DNA of 32,271 bases from Sphingomonadales bacterium (GTDB lineage: Bacteria; Bacteroidota; Bacteroidia; Chitinophagales; Chitinophagaceae): assembly GCA_016872195.1 (NCBI GenBank), contig VHAT01000022.1, forward strand, positions 1-32,271. The letters are read 5' to 3'. A program made the translations under genes and the position numbers. Within the stretch, counting starts at the first letter, position 1. Each line of letters starts with the position of its first letter. A model generated the notes under the pieces. It ran no database searches, was not told where the DNA came from, and saw only the letters and a list, made by a program, of their open reading frames with translations. Shown here piece by piece: positions 14,432 to 23,049 of the stretch.

Positions 14432-16957
14432 CTAAAGTGTTACACTAGTAACACCATATGTGTTATAATTAATTCTAACAGCAGGGATTCCTTGATTAAT
14501 TGAAGTAGTGCCATAGGAGATAGCAAAATTGGCTTCAGTCGCATTACTTACTACTTCAATATTTCCAGAACCGCATGCGGAAGAAAAGGTTAGATAATAA
14601 TCAGTATTGGCGGTCACAGATATGGGGGTACCAAACGTGAATGTTACATAGCCTGAACCGGAGGTAGGTGAAGAAGAGCGCATTAAAGTCGCTGCATCAA
14701 CGGCTACGACGGGATTGTTCCAAATATGGCATGCAGGATCATTGGCTCCTAGTGCAGAATACATAGATAAAACTCCATTAGTGATCCCATTTACTTTCAG
14801 TGTTATTGAGGCAATACTATTGCTTCGATCTGGCCTCATTCTTATTACCACACGTCCGAAGTCAAAAATGGCAAAGCTTGAAGTTGGATTGCTATAGGAA
14901 GAAGATGACTGCGGGAGTTGTGATTTAAAGAAGTAATAAGTGGCACTACTTTGATCATATACTACATCGCCAGCCGAATAGGATGAGGTATTGATAGGCC
15001 CAGCAATTTGCGTTATCAATTTTTGATTCGTTAGTCCATTTAATTGTGTAATATCATTGTTTATCCCTGTGGCGGCTCCCACTACTGGTGTACTCCAGCT
15101 CAGTGTACCGCTACCATTAGTTTTTAGTACTTGATTTGCAGTACCATCCGTATTAGGGTAGGTGACCACCCCTGCGGTCAGAGTACCGCTTGTTTTAACA
15201 TTGCTTATGTTGCTATTCCCTAATTGTATTGTGTTGCTTGTGGCTACGGTTGCTCCATATCCAAGGGCAGTGGCATTTGATAAATTATTGGAACCGGCAT
15301 TCGAATTAGTTCCAATGAATGTGTTCTGACTTCCAGTCGTATTTGTTTCACCTGATCTTTTTCCTACTCCAACGTTATCGTTTCCGGTGGTACTGATAAG
15401 AGACTGGTTGCCAATCGACGTATTCTGAGTGCCTGTGGTTATACTTAACATAGACTCCGCACCTACCGATGTATTTCCATTTCCACTAGTCAAGGCCGAC
15501 ATATTCCAATATCCGATACTAGTATTATTATCGAAACTTGTCCCGTTGTACTGTCGCATTGCGCCATACCCAACAGCAGTGTTTCTGGTGCCTGTACCAG
15601 AGGCTAAAGCATCGGCACCTATGGCAATATTTTGACCATTGTTTCCTGCCCCCCTTCCTACTTTAACTCCGTTTACTGTGATATCAGAAGAGAAGGTTTT
15701 TGACCCGGAGAAGGTCTGCGCTGAGGTTGTAACGATGCCGCCATTTGTTAAACTGGCTGGCGCCAGGGCGATTGTATTTCCGCTAATGGTGGCTCCATTC
15801 ACGTTGGAGGAGCCCGCTATGCTCCCCACGGTAGTGACGCCAGTACTAGTTCCATACGTCACTTCTTTTGAACTTGGGTCATAATACAACACGTTGCTGA
15901 TGGCGCTTGCAGTTCTGATGGGGCTGATATACAGGCCTGCATTCGTTGGATTCAGCGGAGAGGAGGGCCCACTTGCATTGATGGCAATACTGTTGGCTAC
16001 TTGCCCGTTATTTCCTGCAAAAGCCCCAATGGCTACCGCATTTGTACCTTGATTATATTGCCCAGCTGCATAGCCTATGGCTACTGTTTGATCGGCTTGA
16101 TTTGCTTGAGCTGTATTACCTCCTATCGCAATAGCATTGACCCCTTGCGATACATCTCCTGAGACATATCCAATACTAATAGCGGCTAGACCTTGATTGG
16201 TTCTTCCGGCACCAGCCCCGATGGCTATTGCGTTTACATTCTGGTTGTTCTTTCCTGCTTCAGCTCCTATGGCAATTCCGTTATTGCCTTGGTTAGTAAG
16301 ACCCGCTTCACTGGCAATAGCTACCGTGGTACCATTCAGACCTAATATTGTTTTGACACCATTAATTGTAGTTTGTCCGGTTCCTCCGTTTGCAACGGCA
16401 ACGGTACCAGTTACATTTGCCGCATTGCCCGTAATGTTTCCTGATACTTTGGATCCACTTACGCTAGCAATTTTAGCATCGGTCACTGCTGCATCAGCAA
16501 TTTTCGAGGTAGTAATGGCCCCCGCGGCTACCGAAGGAGAAGAAGCCGTCCCAGTAAGATCTCCGGCTAGCTGTAATTTACCTTTAATAGAGGCTGTAGC
16601 ATCGGGAGTTGATCCAGAGGCTAATTGTGCATCTACATAGGTTTTAACGGCATTTTGAGTAGGGTAGAGGACATCACTGGTGCCCAGCGATGTGGCGGTA
16701 GATTTATTACTGGCATTTTCTTTTAGGTCCAGTGCTGTTTGCGTTGCGGTGCTGATGGGTTTGGCCAGATCACTAGTGTTATCGACATTGCCTAGCCCAA
16801 GATTGGTTCTAGCTGCAGTAGCGGTGGTGGCTCCGGTTCCTCCGTTTGCAACGGCAACCGTACCGGTTACATTTGCTGCATTGCCCGTAATGTTGCCAGT
16901 TACCTTTGACCCACTTACCGTAACAATTTTTGCGTCGGTGACACTCGCATCGGCCAT
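14432..16957 (-). CDS. fibre-like / YadA-head-like surface protein, downstream fragment of a frameshifted gene
   Basis: The 841-residue frame from the first in-frame ATG is a continuation of the 17146-17538 gene: it is open upstream to about 17176, where it would read TQLVSVPYALSAGASPP, the expected sequel to that gene's FIDMGT. The modules are fibre-like repeats VTDAKI..VSGSKVTGNITGN (twice) and LGLGNVDNTSDLAKP (as in phage tail fibres), a run of ~15-residue units of type AIAIGAxAGxxNQ (residues 211-328, trimeric-adhesin head-like), a second head-like block (about 425-590: NTAVGYGAM, NTSIGNQSL, NTFIGTNS), and a beta-rich C-terminal domain (about 690-841). It has no T9SS sorting tail and no S74 chaperone domain. 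Probably an extracellular trimeric fibre. On its own this fragment lacks a signal peptide. Confidence 0.75.
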   Translation of the reverse strand: MADASVTDAKIVTVSGSKVTGNITGNAANVTGTVAVANGGTGATTATAARTNLGLGNVDNTSDLAKPISTATQTALDLKENASNKSTATSLGTSDVLYPTQNAVKTYVDAQLASGSTPDATASIKGKLQLAGDLTGTASSPSVAAGAITTSKIADAAVTDAKIASVSGSKVSGNITGNAANVTGTVAVANGGTGQTTINGVKTILGLNGTTVAIASEAGLTNQGNNGIAIGAEAGKNNQNVNAIAIGAGAGRTNQGLAAISIGYVSGDVSQGVNAIAIGGNTAQANQADQTVAIGYAAGQYNQGTNAVAIGAFAGNNGQVANSIAINASGPSSPLNPTNAGLYISPIRTASAISNVLYYDPSSKEVTYGTSTGVTTVGSIAGSSNVNGATISGNTIALAPASLTNGGIVTTSAQTFSGSKTFSSDITVNGVKVGRGAGNNGQNIAIGADALASGTGTRNTAVGYGAMRQYNGTSFDNNTSIGYWNMSALTSGNGNTSVGAESMLSITTGTQNTSIGNQSLISTTGNDNVGVGKRSGETNTTGSQNTFIGTNSNAGSNNLSNATALGYGATVATSNTIQLGNSNISNVKTSGTLTAGVVTYPNTDGTANQVLKTNGSGTLSWSTPVVGAATGINNDITQLNGLTNQKLITQIAGPINTSSYSAGDVVYDQSSATYYFFKSQLPQSSSSYSNPTSSFAIFDFGRVVIRMRPDRSNSIASITLKVNGITNGVLSMYSALGANDPACHIWNNPVVAVDAATLMRSSSPTSGSGYVTFTFGTPISVTANTDYYLTFSSACGSGNIEVVSNATEANFAISYGTTSINQGIPAVRINYNTYGVTSVTL
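15974..16327 (-). repeat. tandem YadA-head-like repeats (about 15 residues each)
   Basis: Residues 211-328 of the fibre-like frame repeat a unit of type AIAIGAxAGxxNQ seven or so times (IAIGAEAGKNNQ, IAIGAGAGRTNQ, VAIGYAAGQYNQ, VAIGAFAGNNGQ and variants). This is the left-handed beta-roll pattern of trimeric autotransporter heads. The DNA copies are diverged. Confidence 0.7.
16376..16462 (-). repeat. imperfect direct repeat, copy B, in the fibre-like gene
   Basis: An 87-bp segment closely matches 16832-16918 (offset 456 bp = 152 codons, in frame). It encodes the module SGNITGNAANVTGTVAVANGG. It is a possible site of in-frame expansion or contraction. Confidence 0.7.
16832..16918 (-). repeat. 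imperfect direct repeat, copy A, in the fibre-like gene
   Basis: Partner of 16376-16462, with only a few substitutions. The first stretch of about 26 bases is identical in the two copies. Confidence 0.7.
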
Positions 16958-17145
16958 TTTTGCAGTAATAACATTTCCATCGGCCAGCTTATTGCTGGTA
17001 ACGGACTGATCGGCAATTTTAATGGTCGTTACAGAACCATCGGCTAGCTTAGCGGTATTGACTGCACCAATAGCTATGGAGGGATTTGGAAAAGTTCCTG
17101 ATAAGTCGCCACTTGCTGCACCTACGGGAGGAGACGCCCCCGCAC

Positions 17146-17538
17146 TTAGCGCATAGGGAACGCTGACCAGTTGCGTGGGGTCCCCATATCAATAAAATTA
17201 CTTCCTGCCTCTGGATCGAGTTCTACTTGTAAAAACTTTGTACCCACTTGCCAGTTGATAGCAGCTATCGTTCCAGTAGTGGCCGTGGCCCCTGCGCTAC
17301 CGATTTGAACCGAGTAGAGGCCGCCATTATTAGTAGTTACTGATCTGGTCTCGGAGTAGACAACAGACCCATTGCTACCGCCGTTACGAATACTCAGACG
17401 AAGCGTCATGGAACGATTCTGTATGGGGTTACCAAAGCTATTACGGGCTACCCCTTGGTAGTTTAGTAGCTGAGGCGATTGAGCTATTGCGGAAACAATT
17501 AAAAAGCTGGCAATAACGGAGAGGATGGATTTTAGCAT
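17146..17538 (-). CDS. N-terminal part of the frameshifted fibre-like surface protein
   Basis: 130 residues: signal peptide (MLKSILSVIASFLIVSAIAQ, cut near 20), then the N-terminal domain common to Bacteroidota fibre-like exported proteins: PQLLNYQGVARN, MTLRLSIRNG, GLYSVQIGS and FLQVELDPEAGSNFIDMGT. In relatives this domain continues with a T-x-L-x-SVPYALxA segment. Here the frame instead reads PRNWSAFPMR and stops, while the -1 frame carries TQLVSVPYALSAGAS and runs into the 841-residue frame. The shift lies between 17187 and 17176, in a G4-A-C4 run. So the gene is either disrupted, miscalled by one base, or recoded. It lies 23 bases downstream of the T9SS-sorted protein gene. Confidence 0.78.
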   Translation of the reverse strand: MLKSILSVIASFLIVSAIAQSPQLLNYQGVARNSFGNPIQNRSMTLRLSIRNGGSNGSVVYSETRSVTTNNGGLYSVQIGSAGATATTGTIAAINWQVGTKFLQVELDPEAGSNFIDMGTPRNWSAFPMR

Positions 17539-17561
17539 AACGGCGGTTTTAAGAGAAAATT

Positions 17562-18158
17562 CTATTGTACTTTAATGATTTTAAATGTGCCTTGTTTTGT
17601 GATATAGCCTCCACTTTCGGGTAAGCCTTTTGCACTTATACGCAAGAAATAGGTCCCGGCGGGTAAATGACGAACCATAAAGTGCTGCGTACTGCCCAGA
17701 CCTTGGTAGCGAACTGATCGTTGGTGTAGTGGGGTTCCTTGGTTATTGTACAGGGTAAAAACAATGTCTCCTTGTATACCGGTTAATAATTCTACGGTAA
17801 AATCATCAACGGCCGGATTTGGAAAGATGACGATTTCGTCAGGAAACCAACTTCTTGCTGTAGGCACTACCGGTTCGTTCAAAAGAAATCCTTGTAATAG
17901 CCCATGGGTCACCATCAAATTACCGTTACTATTGGTAGTAACGATGGCCGATTCGCCTACATTCCATTCAAAAGAATAACTTGGAAAGCGAGGATCGTTT
18001 GCAAGTAGCTGTTTAGCGGAACCAGTTGTGTTGAGTGTAGAAGTGAAAATAGACTGCGCAATACTTTGATATGTAAAAAGCACCGACAGTAGCATTAATA
18101 TAGAAAAATAAAATGCAGATCGGTTACTAAGACGGCGGGTGAATGTCTGGTAAGGCAT
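17562..18158 (-). CDS. secreted protein with T9SS type A C-terminal sorting domain
   Basis: About 198 residues from ATG at 18158 (MPYQTFTRRLSNRSAF). The frame extends to a TTG at 18215, but the added residues are not signal-like. The signal peptide is at about 16-34 (FYFSILMLLSVLFTYQSIAQ). The mature part is short and ends in a type A sorting domain: VIFPNPAVDDFTVEL, then HLPAGTYFLRI and a last strand TFKIIKV. This tail directs outer-membrane translocation by the type IX system and surface attachment or release. The ~70-residue middle (SFEWNVGESAIVTT, NLMVTHGLLQGF) matches the short 'VGE..' domain often seen just before such tails. It probably forms an operon with the fibre-like gene 23 bases downstream. 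Confidence 0.85.
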   Translation of the reverse strand: MPYQTFTRRLSNRSAFYFSILMLLSVLFTYQSIAQSIFTSTLNTTGSAKQLLANDPRFPSYSFEWNVGESAIVTTNSNGNLMVTHGLLQGFLLNEPVVPTARSWFPDEIVIFPNPAVDDFTVELLTGIQGDIVFTLYNNQGTPLHQRSVRYQGLGSTQHFMVRHLPAGTYFLRISAKGLPESGGYITKQGTFKIIKVQ

Positions 18159-18426
18159 GCAGTTACTGGTTTTGGTACTGCATATGCAACCCGCCGTTGA
18201 TAAAAGTAGAGGCAAGAAGCGTTAGGTCTTTGCGGTTCTACCGATTTAACGAGAGTGGCATTTCAGTGGGGTAAAAGTAAAGTAAAAATACTAAGTAGAA
18301 ATACTCTTTTTACAGTAATAGAGTAATATTAATCAATATATAAATAGCTGATTAATAAAAAGTATTTGATAATAACTATAATGGCTACTTTTATTGGGAT
18401 TACTATGCAACTTACTTTACGGCCGA
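18159..18426. other. AT-rich intergenic region
   Basis: About 270 bases with no gene I can support, strongly AT-rich at 18275-18420. It must hold the promoter of the T9SS-protein/fibre operon and the 3' end region of the aspartyl protease gene. No clear TAnnTTTG box or hairpin terminator was found; TACTTTTA at about 18200-18208 (reverse strand) is a weak -7 candidate. Confidence 0.4.
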
Positions 18427-19617
18427 TTACCGAATCCTTATTGTTTTTACCAGGGTCGATTCGATCTTTCCATTCCGTTTGTAGATAACCGTTACTTTTT
18501 TTGAAGCATGGGCTAGTTCGGTCTTGTAGGCATCGAGTTTTCCGGAGACGATTTTGTTGATGGCTACGATCTCATCTCCCACTTGTAGTCCGGCCTCTTG
18601 GGCAGGCGAATTGCTGGCAACAAATCCAATACTGATGGTGCCGTCGATCAGATAAAGTTCCATGCCGATATAGGCATAGTCAAAATCGTCAAGATAAAAT
18701 CGATTTGGACGTAGGTGGATCTCTCCGGCTGGATAATTGAGAATCATATTGAATCTTCTCAGCAGATCATTGCCGATCAATCCGGCCCAATGTGGGTAGT
18801 TGGTCACATTATAGCGATCATCAAAAATAGTGATCGGTATTTTTTTAAAACGATAGGGGCCAATTTTGATACTGCGCAATACGGTAAGTCTAAGTTCAAT
18901 TTGACCTCCAATGCCTTCTCCCGATGTGATCCAGCTTTTTCGGTTCTTATCGAGCACACCGGTCTCTTGGGCAAATCGCTCCGAGAAAAGGAGGTTAAGC
19001 CCCGCACCAATATCAATTAATAAGGGGTAGCTTTTAGTTTGCAACTCCCGGATGGTAAAAGGGTAGGCGGGTAAACGATTAATCTGGGGTTGAAGTAACC
19101 ATCCTTTGCGAGGATAATTAAAAGTGCCGGGGGCAAACCATTCCATGGACTGTTTTTCGTAATCGATGCTAACAATGTATCGACTCAGCATGGCATAGCC
19201 GATCACGCCGTCTATACGTACGCCATAGATCGAGGTGAGAACGCTATAATCATTTATATAAAAATCTAGCGAATCTGTCCTAAGCCCTCCAATCGTAAGA
19301 GTTTGATGTCGCAATTGAGGAACTTCCCGTACACCGGCAATTCCGCGGATGAGCAAACCATCGCGGGTTGGTTTACATCCTAAGTAACCTGCGGTGGCGG
19401 AGTCTAGCGAGATCCCGCTGCTACCGGTATCGAAGATAAATTGAAGCGTATCCTCGTATGGAGCCAGTTGCGCTTGAATGATGATGACCCCTCCGGTCAC
19501 CTGTAAAAAGGGAATTCGGGTAAGAGGGGCCGTTTGCCCTTGCGCACAGTTGATCACACAAAAAGACAGAATGCACCAAAGCCATATAGCACACCATCGT
19601 CTTTTAGTCCAGATCAT
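18427..19617 (-). CDS. exported aspartyl protease-like protein with PDZ domain
   Basis: 396 residues. A hydrophobic N-terminus (about 8-25) is a signal peptide, possibly with a lipobox at VINC. Retropepsin-like half 1 has FIFDTGSSGISLD (D63-T-G), and GVIGYAMLSRY follows in family order. Half 2 has LLIDIGAGLNLLFS at D202, where the Thr of the D-T-G triad is Ile, then GLIGNDLLRRFNMILNY. A PDZ domain covers about 325-390 (GFVASNSPAQEAGLQVGDEIVAINKI). The two-lobed aspartyl protease plus PDZ layout is common in Bacteroidota periplasmic proteins of unknown substrate. The altered second motif may reduce activity. The small 19646-19843 gene ends 28 bases upstream. Confidence 0.85.
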   Translation of the reverse strand: MIWTKRRWCAIWLWCILSFCVINCAQGQTAPLTRIPFLQVTGGVIIIQAQLAPYEDTLQFIFDTGSSGISLDSATAGYLGCKPTRDGLLIRGIAGVREVPQLRHQTLTIGGLRTDSLDFYINDYSVLTSIYGVRIDGVIGYAMLSRYIVSIDYEKQSMEWFAPGTFNYPRKGWLLQPQINRLPAYPFTIRELQTKSYPLLIDIGAGLNLLFSERFAQETGVLDKNRKSWITSGEGIGGQIELRLTVLRSIKIGPYRFKKIPITIFDDRYNVTNYPHWAGLIGNDLLRRFNMILNYPAGEIHLRPNRFYLDDFDYAYIGMELYLIDGTISIGFVASNSPAQEAGLQVGDEIVAINKIVSGKLDAYKTELAHASKKVTVIYKRNGKIESTLVKTIRIR

Positions 19618-19645
19618 AGACTAAAATTACAACTTCGGGCCCTTT

Positions 19646-19843
19646 TTAGGGGGTTCCTGGCAGACTATCGATGCTCATTATTAGCTGCATATCCTTTTGT
19701 AGTGAATCTATGGCGGCAACGGCTTGTTTAACCTGTATATGTGGTAAAGTGCTTTGATCCATCAATACCTTGATCGCCTTCAGATTTTGCCAGTGATAGT
19801 TGATCTGTGCTTCTTTGAATCGAAATACATAAATTTTATGCAT
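19646..19843 (-). CDS. hypothetical protein, 65 aa
   Basis: Short frame from ATG at 19843 (a GTG at 19861 would add six residues). I do not recognise it. The sequence (MHKIYVFRFKEAQINYHWQ, then VKQAVAAIDSLQKDMQLI) looks helical and soluble with no signal peptide. It sits on the minus strand between the lipoprotein gene at 19896 and the aspartyl protease gene at 19617, with short gaps, so it may be part of one transcript. No convincing promoter box is seen. It could also be a chance frame. Confidence 0.4.
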   Translation of the reverse strand: MHKIYVFRFKEAQINYHWQNLKAIKVLMDQSTLPHIQVKQAVAAIDSLQKDMQLIMSIDSLPGTP

Positions 19844-19895
19844 AGCACTGGTAAAATGCACCCTGTTAAATAAATAATATGGCGTAATGTCTTTT

Positions 19896-20288
19896 TCAAC
19901 GTCTGGTAGAAAAGTAAAAGGTGTACAAAAGATTATTTTTTGTGTAGGTCAAAATGAGTTGGTCTTTTTCGAGCAAACTCACCTGATACGCATCAATCAG
20001 TCGTCTACTCGATTCGATATTTAGTTCGGTCGTAGGGAGTTGTTCCGCGATGGTATAGGTTCCCTCAATGCCATCCGAGTCTCGATAGGCCTTCGTGGAT
20101 CTTGTTAGCAGAAACGAGAAGGTGCTAGATCCGTTGTAGCTATACGATTGTTGTCCAACGGTTTTCTTATCGAGATACCAGAACTTTCCTGTAATAGTCT
20201 CTTCGGGAGTCGTATTTGTATTCTCCTTTTGGCAGCTTTGTGTCAGCAAGAACGTTAGTAGTACTGTGTAATAATAGAGTTTACTCAT
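19896..20288 (-). CDS. small lipoprotein, unknown function
   Basis: 130 residues from ATG at 20288 (MSKLYYYTVLLTFLLTQSC). The upstream TTG at 20297 adds only three residues. The lipobox LTQSC is near residue 19, followed by QKENTN. The mature part looks all-beta (GKFWYLDKKTVGQQSYSY, EGTYTIAEQ, LILTYTKNNLLYTFYFSTRR), like the small lipocalin-like or 'heat-shock HslJ-size' lipoproteins common in the phylum; this resemblance is by pattern only. It diverges from mazG, with about 110 bases between them. Confidence 0.75.
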   Translation of the reverse strand: MSKLYYYTVLLTFLLTQSCQKENTNTTPEETITGKFWYLDKKTVGQQSYSYNGSSTFSFLLTRSTKAYRDSDGIEGTYTIAEQLPTTELNIESSRRLIDAYQVSLLEKDQLILTYTKNNLLYTFYFSTRR

Positions 20289-20401
20289 CGGATGCAATTG
20301 GTTATGACGATCTTGATATTGTTAAGCAAGCTACCATCTCGCAGTAAGGGTTTCAATGGCTAACATCAAGCGAAAAATGATTTTTGTATATATCTTTAAG
20401 T

Positions 20402-21193
20402 ATGTCAATCAAGAATTATCAGCAGTCCATCGAGCGGTTAGTCACCATTATGGATGAGCTCCGTATAAAATGCCCCTGGGATCGCAAGCAAACGATCGAA
20501 TCACTTCGTTCCCTTACAATAGAAGAGACTTTTGAATTGGCCGACGCCATTACGGATGGGAATTATGCGCTGATCAAAGAAGAGCTTGGAGATCTGTTAC
20601 TTCATATTGTCTTTTTTGCCAAGTTGGGAGCAGAGCAAGGTCAGTTCGAACTGCATGATGTGATCGAAGGGATCTGCGATAAGCTGGTTCACCGTCATCC
20701 GCATATTTATGGTGATGTAGTGGTCAACAGCGAAGAAGAGGTAAAGCGTAATTGGGAACAGCTTAAATTAAAGGAGGGTAAAACCTCCGTATTACAAGGG
20801 GTGCCTCGCTCTTTGCCAGCCACCATTAAGGCCTTACGCTTACAAGAAAAAGCCAAGCAAGTTGGTTTTGAATGGGATCATCGCGAACAGGTATGGGATA
20901 AGGTGCAAGAGGAGATGGCCGAATTAAAAGAAGCGGAGTCCCTGAAAGAGGGAGAGAGTCGTCAGCAGCGAGTAGAGGAGGAATTCGGTGACCTGATCTT
21001 TTCGTTGATCAACCATGCGCGATTTTTAGGTATCGATCCCGAAAATGCCTTGGAGCGGACCAATAAGAAATTCAGCAGACGGTTTATCTTGCTCGAGGCG
21101 GAGGCCGCACGAATGGGTCGCTCACTCTCTGATATGACTTTGGCCGAGATGGATGCCATTTGGAACCAAATCAAGCACAAGACGGACAATTGA
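20402..21193 (+). CDS. mazG: nucleoside triphosphate pyrophosphohydrolase MazG
   Basis: 263 residues from ATG at 20402 (MSIKNYQQSIERLVTIMDEL); an in-frame TTG at 20384 lies too close to the likely promoter and is not used. The two MazG repeats are both intact: ECPWD-like KCPWDRKQTIESLR, EETFELADAI and EELGDLLLHIVF in the first; EEMAELKEAE and EEFGDLIFSLINHAR in the second (EExxE...ExxD metal-binding sets). The enzyme hydrolyses NTPs to NMPs plus pyrophosphate, clearing damaged or excess nucleotides and tuning (p)ppGpp. It is cytoplasmic and of standard length. lepA follows 51 bases downstream but has its own -7 box. Confidence 0.95.
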   Translation: MSIKNYQQSIERLVTIMDELRIKCPWDRKQTIESLRSLTIEETFELADAITDGNYALIKEELGDLLLHIVFFAKLGAEQGQFELHDVIEGICDKLVHRHPHIYGDVVVNSEEEVKRNWEQLKLKEGKTSVLQGVPRSLPATIKALRLQEKAKQVGFEWDHREQVWDKVQEEMAELKEAESLKEGESRQQRVEEEFGDLIFSLINHARFLGIDPENALERTNKKFSRRFILLEAEAARMGRSLSDMTLAEMDAIWNQIKHKTDN

Positions 21194-21208
21194 TCGGGGT
21201 AAAAGGCC

Positions 21209-21216
21209 TACCTTTG
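21209..21216 (+). promoter_or_regulatory. -7 promoter box of lepA
   Basis: TACCTTTG matches TAnnTTTG and ends 28 bases before the lepA ATG. A TTG at 21190-21192 could be part of a -33 box, but the spacing (16) is short. Confidence 0.6.
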
Positions 21217-21244
21217 CGGTGCCGAAAAATGAAGGGGTCGCTCC

Positions 21245-23038
21245 ATGAAGAATATTAGGAATTTCTGCATCATTGCACATATTGACCACGGAAAATCAAC
21301 ATTGGCTGATCGCCTGTTGCAAGTCACCAATACCATTAGTGAACGTGACATGATGGACCAGGTGCTGGACGACATGGACCTGGAGCGTGAAAAGGGCATC
21401 ACTATTAAAAGTCATGCCATTCAGATCAATTACCGACACACAAATGGGCAGGAATATATCCTTAACCTGATCGATACCCCCGGTCACGTGGACTTTAGTT
21501 ATGAGGTGAGTCGGGCCTTGGCAGCCTGCGAGGGTTGTTTGCTTTTGGTGGATGCCACACAAGGGATTCAAGCACAGACAATCAGTAACTTATATCTCGC
21601 AATTGAAAATAATCTTGAGATAATTCCCGTCATCAATAAGATCGATATGGATGGCGCGATGATCGAAGAAGTCGAGGACCAGATCGTTGATTTGATCGGG
21701 TGTAAAAGAGAAGATATCCTTAATGCCAGCGGGCGCACCGGCCTGGGGGTAGAGAAGGTTCTTGCGGCCATCGTGGAGCGTATCCCCGGGCCAAAGGGTA
21801 ATCCTGAGGCCCCCTTGCAAGCTCTGATCTTTGACTCCGTATTCAATTCGTTTCGTGGCATTATAGTTTACTATCGTATTATAAATGGAACGATCAAAAA
21901 GGGCGATATCGTCAAATTTGTGTCTACCGGGCAAGAGTATGGAGCCGATGAAGTGGGTATACTCAAGCTCAAGATGACCGAGAAAAATCAGGTCAGTACC
22001 GGTGATGTAGGGTATATTATTACCGGGATCAAAAATGCCAAAGAAGTAAAGGTAGGCGATACCATTACCCTGGCCAGTAACCCGCATCCCGAACAGATCA
22101 AAGGATTTGAAGAAGTAAAGCCCATGGTCTTTGCCGGCATCTTTCCGGTGGTTACCGATGAGTTCGAAGAGCTCCGCGATTGCATGGACAAACTTCAGCT
22201 CAATGATGCCTCGCTAACTTTTGAACTTGAAACTTCTCAGGCCCTTGGTTTTGGATTTCGCTGCGGATTCTTAGGAATGCTCCATATGGAGATCATACAG
22301 GAGCGTTTAGAGCGAGAGTTCAATCAAACGGTTATTACCACGGTTCCCAACGTAAGCTTTATTGCCACCACTACTAAGGGGGAGACCATTATCGTCAATA
22401 ACCCCACCGAGTTTCCAGACCCGGTTAAGACCGACCATATCGATGAGCCCTATATCAAGGCACAGATCATCACCAAGCCTGAATACATTGGCAATATCAT
22501 GACGCTCTGCCTTGGCAAGCGGGGTATCTTGATAAATCAAAGTTATCTCACGCCAACACGCGTAGAATTGATCTTTGAGATGCCACTGACCGAGATCGTA
22601 TTTGATTTTTACGATAAGCTAAAATCTCAAACCCGCGGATACGCCTCTTTCGATTATCATCCTATCGGCTACCGACAAAGTGATATCGTTAAGATGGATA
22701 TCTTGCTCAATGGGGATAAGGTCGATGCCCTTTCTGCTCTGATACACCGTGGGCGCGCCCAGGAATTTGGCCGAAAGCTTTGTGAGAAATTAAAGGAGTT
22801 GCTACCCCGTCAGCAGTTTCAGATCGCTATACAGGCCGCTATTGGTGCTAAAGTGGTAGCTCGAGAAAATATATCGGCCATGCGAAAAGATGTTACCGCC
22901 AAATGTTATGGGGGTGATATTAGTCGTAAGCGTAAGCTCCTCGAAAAACAAAAAGAGGGTAAAAAAAGAATGCGGCAGATCGGTAACGTAGAGGTGCCAC
23001 AAGAGGCCTTCTTAGCCGTATTGAAATTAGACGAATAA
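21245..23038 (+). CDS. lepA: elongation factor 4 (LepA), ribosome back-translocase GTPase
   Basis: 597 residues, the normal LepA length. The G domain has AHIDHGKST (G1, about 11-19), switch region [10 protein letters not shown] (G2), DTPGH (G3) and NKID (G4). EF-G-like domains follow, then LepA-specific C-terminal features: [20 protein letters not shown] and the terminus [14 protein letters not shown]. It binds stalled or mistranslocated ribosomes and acts in initiation/elongation quality control. It is transcribed with or just after mazG and converges on the unknown secreted-protein gene with an 11-base gap; no hairpin terminator is visible there. Confidence 0.98.
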   Translation: MKNIRNFCIIAHIDHGKSTLADRLLQVTNTISERDMMDQVLDDMDLEREKGITIKSHAIQINYRHTNGQEYILNLIDTPGHVDFSYEVSRALAACEGCLLLVDATQGIQAQTISNLYLAIENNLEIIPVINKIDMDGAMIEEVEDQIVDLIGCKREDILNASGRTGLGVEKVLAAIVERIPGPKGNPEAPLQALIFDSVFNSFRGIIVYYRIINGTIKKGDIVKFVSTGQEYGADEVGILKLKMTEKNQVSTGDVGYIITGIKNAKEVKVGDTITLASNPHPEQIKGFEEVKPMVFAGIFPVVTDEFEELRDCMDKLQLNDASLTFELETSQALGFGFRCGFLGMLHMEIIQERLEREFNQTVITTVPNVSFIATTTKGETIIVNNPTEFPDPVKTDHIDEPYIKAQIITKPEYIGNIMTLCLGKRGILINQSYLTPTRVELIFEMPLTEIVFDFYDKLKSQTRGYASFDYHPIGYRQSDIVKMDILLNGDKVDALSALIHRGRAQEFGRKLCEKLKELLPRQQFQIAIQAAIGAKVVARENISAMRKDVTAKCYGGDISRKRKLLEKQKEGKKRMRQIGNVEVPQEAFLAVLKLDE

Positions 23039-23049
23039 ACAACAAGTCG

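Noticed and set aside
16197-16640. 147-codon open frame on the plus strand inside the fibre-like gene
   Set aside because: It is antisense to repetitive Gly/Ala/Thr/Asn-rich coding sequence, and its Pro/Ala/Val-rich translation is the usual shadow of such repeats.
15974-16918. CRISPR-like or prophage tail-fibre region
   Set aside because: The repeats are coding, diverged and in frame inside one long gene; there are no spacers and no neighbouring phage structural genes.
17176-17187. Programmed -1 ribosomal frameshift in the fibre-like gene
   Set aside because: The G4-A-C4 run does not fit the X-XXY-YYZ slippery heptamer and no stimulatory hairpin or pseudoknot was recognised; an indel is simpler.
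21590-22087. 165-codon reverse-strand open frame inside lepA
   Set aside because: lepA is unambiguous on the plus strand and the reverse translation resembles no protein family.
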